NCBI GenBank assembly: GCA_000708835.1
Contig: DF237356.1
Span: 1-64,000, forward strand
Length of the DNA: 64,000 nucleotides
Direction of reading: 5' to 3'
Origin: Klebsormidium nitens
Taxonomy: Eukaryota > Streptophyta > Klebsormidiophyceae > Klebsormidiales > Klebsormidiaceae
Numbering within the stretch: the first letter of the stretch is position 1; every line of letters starts with the position of its first letter. Shown here in pieces: positions 35,601 to 47,659 of the stretch. A program made the position numbers and the translations under genes. The notes under the pieces are model-generated. The model was not told where the DNA came from and did not search any database. It saw only the letters and a list, made by a program, of their open reading frames with translations.

Positions 35601-38600
35601 TGGCGGCTTGAGACTTGCTGAGAATGGCGTACGGCTATCTTGATTTCATCCAAAGACAGACACGGTTTTGCTGGAAAGCTACGGCCTGTTTTTGTCATTA
35701 TCCTGATTTGCGGGCCTAAGTTCTCGCGGTGGCCCTTTTGGTGCGTTGGCTGCCCTCTTGGAGCTCCTTCCTAACATTCATCCGCTGAATTAGTAAAGAG
35801 GGTCGAACTCGATGAAAGGTCGATCACATAATCTCGAACTGCGGCAACCTCAGCACGAGATGAATTGTCTGGCCAACCAGGATTTTTCTGACGTTGACTG
35901 GGCGGATATCAGGGGTCATGAGGAAAACAGTTTTACTTCGAATAAGGGAGCCTTCAGGTCTGCCTTGCCTTCTTGTAGCCCCTTTTCATTCCAGTGACAG
36001 ACGAGACAATCTGTTTGAAATGACACTTAGGTCCCAGTACTTGATATTCAGCTCGAACTGATCGTCTCGGTCCTTGCGCTCGTATTTCTTCTTGCACAAT
36101 TTAAGCAAAACCCGGGCGTTCTGACTGACGAAGAAAGTGCCCGCAGCTTTCCGCATTTCGATCGATAGTTGAAGAATAAGAAGACTCTAACTGGGACGGG
36201 TGGCGTTATTCGAAGGGTAAGGGTGGGTGCGGATGCGAGTACAGGTGCAGGGCGCGATAACCTCTGGTTTAGCTTATTCGTTAGCCCCAATGCGTATTGT
36301 TCACTGAGCCCATTGTTAACCAAACCGCGAACTATTTGTTTCGCAGACGGCCAGCTCGGTGGCCCTGCCCGGCCCCGCCTCGCGCGTGCGCATTAATTGC
36401 AGCAGTGACCTCGTGCTCGCGCAGTGCGGCAGCCACGTCGTCATCATCCACGTCACGAGCGGCCCCCAGGGGTGAGTAAAACGGAGCAACTTTATTCGTT
36501 TTCGTTTGGATACGGTTGACAGTTCCAAAACAGTTTGTCAAAGGAGGTCCCAGTGTTTTGGCGCAAGAAAACAATTGGGCGCCTATGGTGGCTAGTCTAG
36601 ATAAGGTTCAATGGTCGTCCGAAGCGCCTGGTATGTAGCGAGTCCGTGCTTATTGCAAGCACTATAGCCCGGTTTCGAAAGGTTGGACATTATTGTCCGG
36701 AGCATATTTGTGCAGGAGACTTGAGTGAGCCGGTTCCAGACTCGGCGCACATTGAAACAACTGGGCGATCTGTCTTAGCCTGATCTTCTTTCGTATGAAG
36801 GGAAGGTACAAAGTTTCTGTCATCTGGTAAGCTTATTTCTTTCGGTCCGGGACAAGAACAATTGAACAAAAGTTCTTTGTCGCTTTCCGCAGCCGCAAGA
36901 GCGGCCCCGCCGTCCGCCAGATGTTCCTCTCCCCGGAGGAGGCCGACAAGGCGCGCGCGCCCACCGTCACGGATGACGTCATCTCGTGCCGCTTCAGCCG
37001 CCACCTGCCGAACCGCGTCCTCGTCGTGCAGCGCGCGCGCGCGCAGGGGACCTCGCTGGAGTTCCTGGCGCGCGCGTTCGAGTACCGAGAAGCCGAGGTG
37101 GGCCGCTGACGTCCTAGCATCCGTCATTCTTACGTCACCCTAGATCTCGCTGGCTGCTCGGTATCTGCCGGACTTTTGTTGGTGATTGACCGGAAAGGCA
37201 TGTACCGAGCGGAACGCCCTCGACGCGGCTATCGGCTGCTGACGTCACCATGTCAGGCATCCTGACACGACTCTTAAGTCTCAGGATCTCTGAGCGGTCC
37301 TGACTTTCGTATCCACACGTCGAGGCAGTCAGTAAGCATTCGAGATGCACAGCACTCCAGAGCTGCCCGGATCCCGCTGCTAGTAAAAAGTTTTAGGCAT
37401 TAATTCGAACGGCCGTCCGGTTCTTTTGTAGAAGCCCAGTCGTCTTTCATTCTGAACTGCAATCAAGAGCATGCTTGTCAAGCCCGCAATCTCCAACTTT
37501 GTCTGTTTCAAACTTCGACTACTTGACGTTAAGAGCGACCAATCAGAAGCATCAAGTCGCCGGGCGCCTCAAAAGGTCTCACGTTCCTGCTAATGGAGAC
37601 TAGGACTTTCTTTGAAGTCGTGTCTTTCGGTGATTGTCATCCACCTAAGCCTTGATATCATAGCGTGAAGATCTTTCTGTGTCTTGCAGCGACAACTGGA
37701 CTTGGTGACGTCATCCACCGTCGTCGGCCTCGAGAGCAACGTCACCGCCGTTGCTTGGAGCCCAAGGGAAGATCAGGTATGGACTCAACTTTGTGAAGTT
37801 CCCTAGGTTTCTCGGGATTTCAAAATCATAGAGCAATACGACTTTTCAGATTCAATGTTGCAAGAGAGATGCCTTTTGAAGCTTGAGGTCCACAGGCTTG
37901 CTCTGCAAGGCGAGATAACCAGATCTTTGTTCCTCTGTCTTTCAAGTAAACGTCTCTGCCTCCGGATCTGCCATAAGTGCGAACATAACCGGGCTGCCGA
38001 ATGCAGTACGAAATAGAGGCCATTTTCTATCACACGTCTGTGCTGACGTTCCAAACAGCACGGGCAGACAAATCAGATGCGTCCACCATTGCACTCAAAT
38101 GCGGAGGAATCGCGTTGCGCTTGCCAGAGGAAGAAAGTGAATGAGATCCGGAGATGCGACTTGAAAAGTAAGTATCCACCTGCGATAAGTGCTGACGTCA
38201 GCATCAATTGCCGACGCAGGTTGTTTTGGGCACGCGCGACGGGGGCATCTTTTTGCACGACCTCGGACGGGGCACGCTGCGGACGGTGCCGGGCTGCGGA
38301 CGAGGAGAGGTGAGCGTCCGCCTTCGGATTCGGTAACTCGTCTTTACCAGCCAGATTCGGAGTCAAATGAAGTACTCCATTGCATCTGTGTTAAACTCGA
38401 GTTCGGCTCCTGTTTCTCGTTGGGGCTCCTTTGACTGCAAAGGAAGAAACTCTTATCTGGGGTTTCCGGAAACATGAAACGCTTCATGCGACACCGTGGA
38501 AAACAAAGCACACGTCTGAAATAGAATTCAGCTGAAGCAGAACTGTACGCTCTTGCTTCTCAGACGGCACTTGCGAGGCTGCCTAGCAAAGCTCAGCTTC

Positions 38601-41600
38601 TGCAAAAGTTAAATTGAGACTGTAACTTTCCAGTGTACAAGAATTTTCTCGAGCACTCCGTATCGGTATTGACACCTCATGATCTCGTTCAAGAAGTCTC
38701 GTCGAAGGTATTTATGTGCCGATCTCGTCTTGCGTACCCAACGTCTCAGGCACTCTGCTTTGTCTCCAGGTCGACTTGCTAACGTGGCATCCGGACGGCG
38801 CCCTGATCGCGGCCGCTTTCGGCAACGGCGAGGTTCTGTTCTTGGACGGTGCGCTACAGCGGACGGAATTGGAGTCCGATCTGAAGCCGGCGCTCGAGAG
38901 CCTACACCTGTCCAAAGTGCACGGGTGAGTGTACCGGGCACTTCTTTTGAGTAAGCCGTGAGAGGTTTCCCGGACGCCCGACGAGCTGGTGTTTTGTTTC
39001 CAGCCCGTTAAGGGCAAAACGAGACTACTTGCAGGAGTTCAGCTGTAGATGTCTGACGGACTTGAGTGCCTACACCTGTTCAAGCTGCAAGGGTGAGTGT
39101 ACCGGCCTAGTGATGGGTGATTGTATCAGATTCTACAGACGTCCGGTCAATAGATAGATCTCTTTTCTAGCTTTCCGAGTTCCGAAAGTGACTGATTGCG
39201 CACATTCTAGTTCGAATCGAAGAGTAGGACGGATTTGTAAGGCTGCACCTGTCCAAGTTCCTTGAAGCACAAGAGTGAGAGGAAGAGTGGCTATGCCAAC
39301 CTTGAGACAGTCTACAGACACCCCGTCAACAGATAGGTTCGGAACGAGCGACAAAGGGCGAGACTTTTGCAGCACTTTTCAAGAATCTTATAGTGGGCGT
39401 ACGGCATGCATGTACAACCTCGGTTGCATGGTGCCAAGACCCTTTGCGGCGCAACATCATTGCCGTTGAAAAGACCATAACGCCGTCGGAGATATTGGCT
39501 GACGTCAGGCAAACTTGAAGCCCACTTAAGATATACGACGGTTCGAGAGTCTTCACCGGTCAAGCTGCACTGTCGAGCCGTCCGAAGATACTGATGTAGA
39601 AATCCTACGAAGAACAGACAATTAAACCTCCCAACATTCAAGATTCCGTCAAATCCCCGAACGCGGCTCCTCTACCCTCTCTTCGTGCAATGCGAAGTCC
39701 TCCCCCGAGTGCGCTTGTGACATTGTCCAGCGTACGGTTGTTGCAGGTTTAAGTGTCACGTGGCGCTTTTCGAGTGGGCCGTTCAGCCGGCAAAGCCGGC
39801 GCCGGACTCCGCCGAGGGGAGTTGCCTGCACGCGGCGCTCGTGATGGAGCGGGGTCCGGTAGACGTGCTCCGCTTTCCGGTCCGGAGTTCCGGCGGAAGA
39901 CTGAGGGCGAGGGACGTCGTAAAGCACTATATCGAGGACGGAACGCCGGAAAAGGCGAGTGCTCCCAAGCTCCCAGTGGGGCGGGGGAATTCGGTAATCT
40001 TTTGACGATTATCAAAGATCTTTTTCCGGAGGAGCGACTGATCGGAACGAGATTCGGAAACTTGGAGATGATTTGGACAGGGATGTCGGACTTCCTTGTT
40101 GTGACAAGGCAATCGCGGCTTTAGGAGAACCTGGGTTCTGTGCTCGGGGCTGAGAGCGTTCTAATCCAAAACTGCAGCTTTCTGAAAGCAGCCTGTCAGT
40201 GATAGTGGAAAGTTTAGTGTGAAGAAGGTAGTCGCCTACTGGTGAAGACAACTAATTCGTTATCCGACCGAGACATAAAGTGCAATTCACAGCAGAATGG
40301 GTGCTAAAATTAGGCCCCAAAGTCTTGCCGTCGCTAAGCGTCTGTGCAGGCTCTCAAAGTGGCAGTTGTCCTGCCAAACGGCCCGACATCGGTTTCTAAA
40401 CTAGGCATTGTAAGCTCAGATTATTGAAATGGGAAGGGTAGGGTTAGTAAGCTGGTTAAAGTGGGAACGGGTGCGGAGCGGTGAATATTCGGGTTTAGCT
40501 TCTTAGTGTTAGCTTCGTTCGTACTACAATATGAGCTTACTATAAGAAGTGCTGGCCTGACCCTTATTCTGAAGCTAAACCCTTCTTGCAGGCACTCGAA
40601 GTCGCGGCCGCCCTGCCCGATGCTCTCGAGCGCTACCACTGCCTGCTCCAGATCCTGCCGGCCCTCCTGCGCCAAACCCTCAAACCCCGCGCGGCCGACG
40701 CGCTCCTCGACCGCGCCGCGCAGATGATCGCTTCGCCCACGTGGGATGACGTCAGCCCGCAGCAGCGGGAGGCGCTCCGCGCGCTGGCGCGGCGGTACGG
40801 CCAGAGACTGATCCGCGCGGGGTGCGCGGAGCGCGCGTTTCGACTGGGAAGAAAACTGGAGGTACGATTCCGTTGGAAAATGTTGTTTGGCGGGAAGAAC
40901 TCTCGTACTGGGGTCCTCCCTCATGAAACAGAGAGGAAGTGGGGGTGTGACATCGGTTGGAACTTTTCGGAAAATCGTTGCGAAGAGGTTTCGTTGCTTG
41001 GTTTCTTGACTATTTCGAAAGGAGGGCGGCCATGGATCGTGAAGCTTTCTTGGCGATGAGAGTGATTCGGTTGGCGCCGGGGCGGGACTTTCGCTCTTTT
41101 TCCTGCGCCTTTCTCGGATACCTTTCTCGGTTGAATTTGATTTTTGATTTTTTGATCGCAGACGGCCAAGATCAGGAATCCTTCCCCGTTTTCCAAACGA
41201 CTTCTCCAAGATGAGATCTTGTGGGGCTTTCAAAAACAAAGTCGTTCCTCTAGTCAGATACTCGAGCTTGTAGAATGCGAGAGCACTGTACCATACTGCC
41301 TTTCGAAAGAGCCAAAACCTTTGGCTCTTGGCCATCGCGATTCCGGCCTTCCCTCCTGCAGGGGCGCACGGAGGCTTTGGTAGAGGGACCGGATTACATG
41401 CCCCTTCTGATTCGTTGTATGCGGTTGCGATTAACCTGGTGTTAACGTGACACTTGGAAAGCTCGTAGTATGCGGCTTCGGTTTACCCTGGCTTTTGGGA
41501 CAGCTGGAAAACTAAATCGCGCAAGCTTCTTGAGCTTTCCATGATAATGTTTATTCCATGAGACCTTCCGAAAGGACCAAAGCCTCTTGTTTCTTGTTTC

Positions 41601-41810
41601 TTGTTTCTTCGGAAGGACGACGCTCTCCTTTCGGACGTCCTCGTTTGGGCCGTCCGAAACGACGAGGCCCCGCTTGCGGACGCTGTGAAGCGCCTCATTG
41701 TGCAACCGGCTTTGGGAAACCGGGACGCCGGCGGCGGTCCGCTTTCCGCGGCCGCGAGCTTGCCGACACCCTCCGAGTTCCGCGCGTTAAGTGCATTAGC
41801 TGTATGGTAA
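32628..41810 (+). CDS. WDPCP: WDPCP/Fritz homologue (CPLANE ciliogenesis effector)
   Basis: In animals WDPCP (Fritz, BBS15) acts with INTU and FUZ in the CPLANE complex at the ciliary base, recruiting intraflagellar-transport parts and shaping septins and actin. Exons: 32628-32700, 33078-33202, 34191-34314, 35450-35589, 36347-36471, 36893-37097, 37690-37776, 38220-38309, 38770-38924, 39747-39954, 40592-40861 and 41616-41810. Phases agree throughout (598 residues; a start at 32616 adds four). The segment KKRRVRERLKEAEKRLQ matches the family's N-terminal helix. Beta-propeller-like stretches follow (VVLGTRDGGIFLHD, LLTWHPDGALIAAAFGNGEV). Next come the diagnostic MERGPVDVLRF and VVKHYIEDGTPEKALEVAAAL, then the helical region (LLQILPALLRQTLKP, ARRYGQRLIRAGCAERAFRL, LLSDVLVWAVRNDEAPLADAV). 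It is shorter than the human protein (about 746) at both ends. Intron 10 is GC-AG. Introns 2, 3 and 9 carry exon-edge arrays. Confidence 0.85.
33865..34230 (+). repeat. Four-copy acceptor-side array of WDPCP exon 3
   Basis: The real exon starts at 34191 with GTCATTCTCGAGGACCTAACC. Copies start near 33878, 33982 and 34083, spacings about 104, 101 and 107 bases. Each is preceded by the same intron tail (TGAACCGCTGAAGCTTGCGCC-like, then a pyrimidine run and CAGGT). The copies carry frameshifts or stops. Confidence 0.85.
34820..35535 (+). repeat. Five-copy acceptor-side array of WDPCP exon 4
   Basis: A CGTTTCCGTTCC pyrimidine tract followed by about 85 bases of exon appears five times, with exon-equivalent starts near 34843, 34982, 35120, 35294 and 35450 (the last is real). 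Spacings run from about 138 to 174 bases. All five keep an open frame over about 25 codons (e.g. VTCQLMVASTRTGRLLLF, VTCQLMVAGTHNGHVLLF). The third and fourth still have an AG acceptor; none of the first four shows a donor, so they are not complete exons. Confidence 0.9.
39040..39300 (+). repeat. Donor-side copies of WDPCP exon 9
   Basis: The real edge (GCCTACACCTGTCCAAAGTG, ACGG then GTGAGTGTACCGG, about 38900-38936) recurs near 39068 with the donor intact (AAGG then GTGAGTGTACCGG). It recurs again near 39245, where the donor is lost (AAGAGTGAGAGG). Spacings are about 165-180 bases. Confidence 0.75.
39955..40591 (+). other. GC-AG intron in WDPCP
   Basis: The exon ends GGAAAAG and the intron begins GCGAGT; the acceptor is CTTCTTGCAG. 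Only this junction joins the two conserved helices in frame (PEK then ALEVAA). GC donors are a known minor class spliced by the major spliceosome. Confidence 0.75.
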
Positions 41811-43294
41811 AGTCTGCTGTCCTGTACAGCGCGTCTTGTGTCAGTCCGTTGTCTTGGCAACTATAGTACAAGTCTGCAAGAGGAGAAAGGCTTGACAAAA
41901 GCCCACAAATTATATGTTTCGGAGGGTTTGGTCGTCATCCGAGTCGCCTTTCAGGTGAATGAAACATAGCGGCGATTGCGAGTGGCCCGCTTTAAGAAAT
42001 CAACTGGTTTTGGAGGGTTGACGGAGAACGCAAACAAACACGAGTTTTTTGCTCCCCTAGAGAATGTACTAAGAGGATGTGGGAGTACTCGTGTAGAAGG
42101 GCGCAGACACTAGGGTGCCGGGATGTGACGGGCGAGGCTCTCTAGCATGTGGCAGAGGGCCTCGCACTGTCGGCTTCCCCGGGCCAGAATGAAGAGGGTT
42201 CTTTCAATCGTGGTCGTGATTTCCTATCCGCCAGAGCATGTATGGCCCAGAAGACGTCCAGGAATAGATACTTCAGCGGGGCCCGCCATCATGCCACTGG
42301 CCGAACTTTTAGTGGCCCTAAGTTCCCCTTATCGAGCAAGTGGTATACTACTATGGCGTGGCCGACCAGCCTGCCTGGCATTTAACTTGGAGTATGCACA
42401 GCAACGAGAGCATGCAGGGCTTTGCTAACCAGACATCGGTCGTCTCGAAGCTTAGATCATTTCACACCGCGCACTCATTGGCCAGGCTTGGCCCTAAGAA
42501 GCTCTAGCTCACGGACTTTGCATTGAATATACCGTTTAATTGCCAATATGAGAGCCAGATGTCCGCCGGTACGTCCTCGGCGGCCGCCGTCGCGGCATGT
42601 GTAGACATATACATGCGGATTTCAGAATCCTCGAGTTAACGATATACACCATGGGAGGCTAGGCATGATGAAAGGGATCTCATGTGAGTACGTACCAGTT
42701 AGTATCAAAAGCTATAGTAAGCTCATAAGTTCCATGAATGAATTGCGGCCATGTGGAGCCGCGCCTGTGATACATCCGATCAACATGGCACGATATTCAA
42801 CCGACCGTGCATAAGCCATAACACCGATTTTTCGCAGCTATATACGGCATGTGCGATCCTAGCAACTCACGAGGAGGCCCGCTGAGTCTGACTATCTTCT
42901 CGAGCTTTTGGTCGACACAAGCGCAGCACAACTTGAATCGTCACTGCTGGTGACAACATGATCAACATTGAAAATTAGCGTGGCAACATTACAAAACTTC
43001 TAGATTACCGTTTGCTATCGCTTGCAGCTATTATAGACCAGGGCCGCAGCCGCACTTCAACAGCGAGCTTAGGAAACCGCCTTGACTTTCCATGGGGCTT
43101 AACTTGACTTACATTCCTGTACATCGCACCAGACCGTCGCACAACCTTCGTTCGCCCTTCGTTCGACTGTCCTTGTGAATGAGCCATCCGACACCTGCCC
43201 ACGGGCTTGCAACGCCGGAAGTGTCCGTTCGAAGATTTTCGCAGCCGCTGCATTCATCCCCCGAACGCCTCCCACTTACGGACGCTCAAAACGG
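41811..43294. other. Convergent gene-free spacer (1,484 bases)
   Basis: The spacer lies between the ends of WDPCP and the unknown membrane-protein gene. It is AT-richer around 42430-43000, with strings such as ATATACATG and CATGTGTAGACATATACATG. No supported gene was found. Confidence 0.5.
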
Positions 43295-46200
43295 TCACCG
43301 AGACTCCCCGTCCCTAACCGGCAACATCTCTATAATCGCCGGGGATCCCCCGTCGGCCGACTCTTCAGTGGCCACTCTAGTTTCCCGACTTCCTTCTACC
43401 GGCACCGCCCGAACGACTTGGCTCGACTCCCCGCTCCCTTCGACTGGCGACACCCTCCCGGCTTGACTCGACTCGGCCCCCGCCGCAACCCGCGAACTGT
43501 GCCGAACGTCCTCGGTCGCGATACTGATCGCCCCGCTCATCGCCAGCGTTTCCACACTCGGGTTCTCGCTCATTCCGGGTTGGATCACAACCACAAACGA
43601 CCGCCCGTCTTTGCCAACCACGCACGCCTCGTCGCCCCCGGTCTCTTTCCCGGGGTCTAGATTCACCTCGTACATCGGAACGTCGACCACCCGCGCGCGC
43701 ACCCCGCCAGGGGGGACGAACCGCAGCAAACTTCCCCCCCCGACTCGAGATGCCGACATGTGCGCGAGGTTTCGCCGCACGCGCGCACGCGCGAGCCGCC
43801 GGTTGCGGCATATGCCGATCAGGCAGCCGAGGGAGAAGACGACGAGGACGCACGCGAGGACCCCCCCCACCATGACGATCACGCGCACGAAGAGCGTGTT
43901 GCTGAAGTAGCGCTGGAAGTTGTACAGGTCGCAGTACTCGGTGGACGACTGCATGATCTGGAACGTCAGCGGGATGGCGCTCTGGCACCTGCAGGGGGGT
44001 AAGCAAAATCTTCAGAGCGCAGTTCGTCAATGAGTAAAGGACTTGGTTTGGGGGGGGGTTGGACGACTGCATGATCTGGAATGTAAGCGGGATGGAGCTT
44101 TGGCATTTGTATGGGTTAAGAAGAAGGTAAAAGGTAAGAGCTGAGACCCGGATTAACTTGAGGATTGTGTTTGAGGATTTGGACGACTGGCACGGTGAGG
44201 CGTATTGTGCAGGATGGCGCTTCGGCACCTGTCGGGGGGGTAAGAAAAGGTTCGGAGCACATCAACGTTTTGGTTTGAAGACTTGGTTTGGAGTCGCGTT
44301 GGACGACTGCCTGACGTACACTGCAAGTGGCTGGCGCTCATTGGGGGTAGGGGATTCGAGGACTCGACCGCAGACCAGCGGTGTTCTGCACAAGTGTTTG
44401 ATGCCGGAAGAGGAGTTCTTGAGCTGTTTTGATCTGGGGTTGGAAGACTGTTCACCCGACACCTGCACCGAATGGGACTTGAACAGGGGAGGCAGAGAAG
44501 ACCAATGAACTTGATCAAAATTGAGTCAAAAGCGAGCCTTGCACTTCTGCCTTGCTTGAAACGCCCTGAGTACTGGGGCAGAGGAAAGCGGGGGGATCAG
44601 GGCTGAATTTGTGCTCACGTCGGGTTACAAAAGTATTGGGTTTGTACCTTAGGCACCTCGAAGAAGGGGGACAAGAAAACAAAGAGCCAGGCCGGGGATA
44701 TCATACCAAGCCACCCTTGTACAAAAGAAAAGTAGCGGGATGAAAAGCAATCAACTGCTCTAGAACGGAGTGTGACCGATGGCTTTGATATCTTTGCTCG
44801 CTCAAAGGTGCCACCGGATCCGAGCATCAAAGAGCGGATGCGAAGCTCGCGAAAGAGTTCGGGTGATCTTCGCAATGGGAACAGGCCCAAGGCGAAATCA
44901 AAAGCAAGATCACGCTCTCAATTCAAACTTCGAACCTTTTCCAGCCAAAGTGCAAGCTGAAGCTATGGTCCACTTATACATCTCAAGCGGCCATATGTGA
45001 TGCAGAAACAGTCATTCTGAGAAACTCTATCACCGAATGGCAAAGCTATGTTCAGCACAGAAAGTGCATGCAACCTTTGATGCACGCAGCCCTTAACGTC
45101 TCAAATAGCAGACTGCCCATAGTTGGACAAGGTGATTAGCTAAACAAAACCAAGCAAACTTTGATATCTCGGGCTGCAGCAAATCAGTGCACTGTTCGTT
45201 CAGTCTCCCCCGTAGAGGGCTCCCCTCGTGCCAGCAACAAAAGGGGATGCAAACATTCTGCTGAAAGTCCAATGAGTTGCTTTGGAAAGTTGCTAGTTGA
45301 TTCAGTGTGCTGATCAGACTGTAACTATGCGCACGCAATCGCAAATTATTGGACGTAGATACGAGGATCGAAGCAGCACCCACCCCTTAGGGTTTGCTAA
45401 CAGCCCTGTACAAAAGTTGCCGGATACAATCCAATCAAAACTGGGCTCTCTTTTTTTTGGGCTGTGAATCACAGCACACGATTTCCTGAGATTATAAAGA
45501 AGGGGCGATCAGAAAGGGAGAAGAAGGTTGTTCATTCTATCACTGCAAAGAGATCCCCTCAGGCAAAGCGAGTAAAATTGATACGACGAATCCAAGAGGC
45601 AGACTTGAAAGCACAAAGGCAGTTTTCAGTTCAACATGTAACAAGCAACATTACGACCACTCCACACAAACTCAAGGCCAAAGCAAAACCACCAACCAGA
45701 GGCCGTACCTGTTGTACAAGAAGAGCGTGCTCCGCAACTTGTTCTGGCACGCCGCGCTGAGCAGAAAACTCCCGTTTACCAACGAGGATGGCAGCGACCT
45801 CGGGTCAGGAAACGGCCCCCCCGAAACGTTCCAGAACGCGGATGGCAGCGAGGGACACGTAAAGAACGACGTTTGCTGGCGCCCCCCGGCGTCCGCCACA
45901 CTCCCCTGCAGCATTGCGCGTCCCCCCCTCAAATGCACCCCAGATGGACCCCCCTGAAGTGCACCACTCGGGGAACCCCCCCCGGTTTCCCACCCAAAAC
46001 TCCCCCCCTGGAATACGTCCTCAAGAGGACCCGCCTCTTCTTCCTCAAAGAGCCCGGTGATTGGTCGGCGCGCATGGAGCGGTGCCCGACCCAAAAGCGG
46101 CGCCGGAGCGCTCGTCAAGTGCGCGAAACTTCTCAGCAGAATAGAGGAGAACCAGCCCCGAGCACTGGTTTCGCTCCCGCCTACAATGCTGAGCAACCTC

Positions 46201-46505
46201 CGGTTGATCGTGTTGCCAACCCTCGTTGGGACGAGCAGGTTCGACGTCGTGGCGCCCGGGTCCCCCCCGGACGCTACGACCATCACCTGCGGCCCGCCGA
46301 TGGTCACGCATCTAGTTGCCGCGGCTTCATCGGCCGCGAAGAATGTCCCCAAGAACGCGGTGTCGGTGTCTGCCGCCCCTACAGTTAGTAAGCTGCATTG
46401 CAGCGGGGGTGCGGTAAAGCGGAAACTGGTCTCAGCAAAAACTAGGGGTAGCAGAAATGAGGAGAGGAGGAAGAATGCCAGTAGGGGCCTGATTGGTGCT
46501 GACAT
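43295..46505 (-). CDS. Secreted-type single-pass membrane protein of unknown function
   Basis: I do not recognise this family. Two exons on the minus strand, 45709-46505 and 43295-43988, join in phase to give 496 residues. The start is the ATG ending at 46505, directly followed by a strong signal peptide (PLLAFFLLSSFLLPLVFA). The first 265 residues form an extracellular region with scattered Cys and a Gly-rich middle (GGGSPSGALQGG). Exon 2 continues with CQSAIPLTFQIMQSS and CDLYNFQRYFSNTL, then one hydrophobic helix (VIVMVGGVLACVLVVFSLGC), a basic juxtamembrane stretch (CRNRRLARARVRRN), and a cytoplasmic tail of about 140 residues rich in Ser/Glu/Val. There is no kinase or other enzyme motif. 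The 1.7 kb intron contains a decaying copy array of the exon 2 start. A further unseen exon inside the long intron is possible. Confidence 0.65.
43930..44480 (-). repeat. Acceptor-side array of the unknown membrane-protein exon 2
   Basis: The real edge reads on plus as TGGACGACTGCATGATCTGG, then GGGATGGCGCTCTGGCACCT. Copies begin near 44061, 44178 and 44298, spacings 120, 117 and 120 bases. A faint fifth trace lies near 44444. Similarity falls stepwise with distance, and later copies gain insertions. Confidence 0.85.
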
Positions 46506-47659
46506 GGTGAGGATGAGCTCCTGGGAGGGGTTTGTCTGACGCTCAGGTAGGTTCAAGGCCCCAAAGACAACCCAACGCTTTTGACGGTGTTTTCAGCGCG
46601 CTTTTTCTCAGCGCTGAGAACATGCGCAGGACTCTGAGAGGGAGCAACCCTTATTCGTTCATTGGCGTTCTCAGGAACAGCCTACAAGTTGTAGGTCGAC
46701 CTCGCAGTCTCCGAATCCCAACGATATCAAGCGACGGTTCTGTAGATATTATACGCAAGGGGCAACAATCGAAGTTTGGCTGCTACAAACTTTGCTACTA
46801 CCTAATAGCTCCTTCGCCCCCTGCAAGCTGCGTCCCTGTCCAGCTAGTGCACTGTGCGACACGGTACACCCTTCTGGCAAATGCTTGAAGTTGCAGAACT
46901 TTGAAGCCTGATCAGGCTGATGTCAGATGATTCAAGAAACATTTTTCTAGGTAATATATCTCAGAAGCCAAATGGACTTTCCATCTTTGCGATGCTCGTA
47001 TGTCACCTGATTTTCCAGTGGCTTGTGTTTATTTACAGTGTTGTATCAGATCAAGATGATGTGGAAGTCGCGGCCGCGGATGGATGGGCTTTGACAAAAG
47101 CGCGACTGAATTTACGATTAACAATCATTCAATCTGCAATATGCAATATGCGCGTTGTACCCGCCTTCGGAAAACTGGTATTAGCGCGAGCAGCTAGCGC
47201 AATACCTCCAAATTAGGGTTCCGACATGCCCAGGCCCAGCTGCCAAAGTTGTCCAGGTCCTCGGCAGAGCATTGATTCCGTGTGGGCGACAGCCACTTTT
47301 GAGCTTACTTAGCTTAGTTGCCTTGCAGGTTACTGCTCTTGTCATCACGTTGGCATCTTAGCTGCTGTAAAGGCGATTTCAAATGCTTGAATAAGAGCGA
47401 AGAAAGATATAACGGAATGTAGGACTCACTTTGTGGAAGAGGCGCCTCTTGCAAGCGAGCGGGACAATCGTCCCAATGTTGAAAGAAGCTGCGATTGAAG
47501 CTCATACAATAGAGACTGTAAGAGTCTTGCAATTCAGCCTAGCATGGCCCCCTTTTGCCTTCATTACCAAGACTATATCTCCTCGCAGGAGTGTTGAATC
47601 AAACAATGTGAGCCTTGCGGTTGAGCTTTCAAACGCCGCTTGACTTTCTTTCATCAAGC
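46506..47659. other. Shared upstream region of membrane-protein and CCDC24-like genes
   Basis: This 1.15 kb divergent spacer should hold two promoters. No supported coding region, RNA gene or repeat array was seen. Confidence 0.5.

Noticed and set aside
33078-41810. Assignment to RIC1 (another WD40-plus-helical protein)
   Set aside because: The ERGPVDVLRF and HYIEDGTPEKAL region, the N-terminal KKRRVRERLKE helix and the final helical block follow the WDPCP order, not RIC1.
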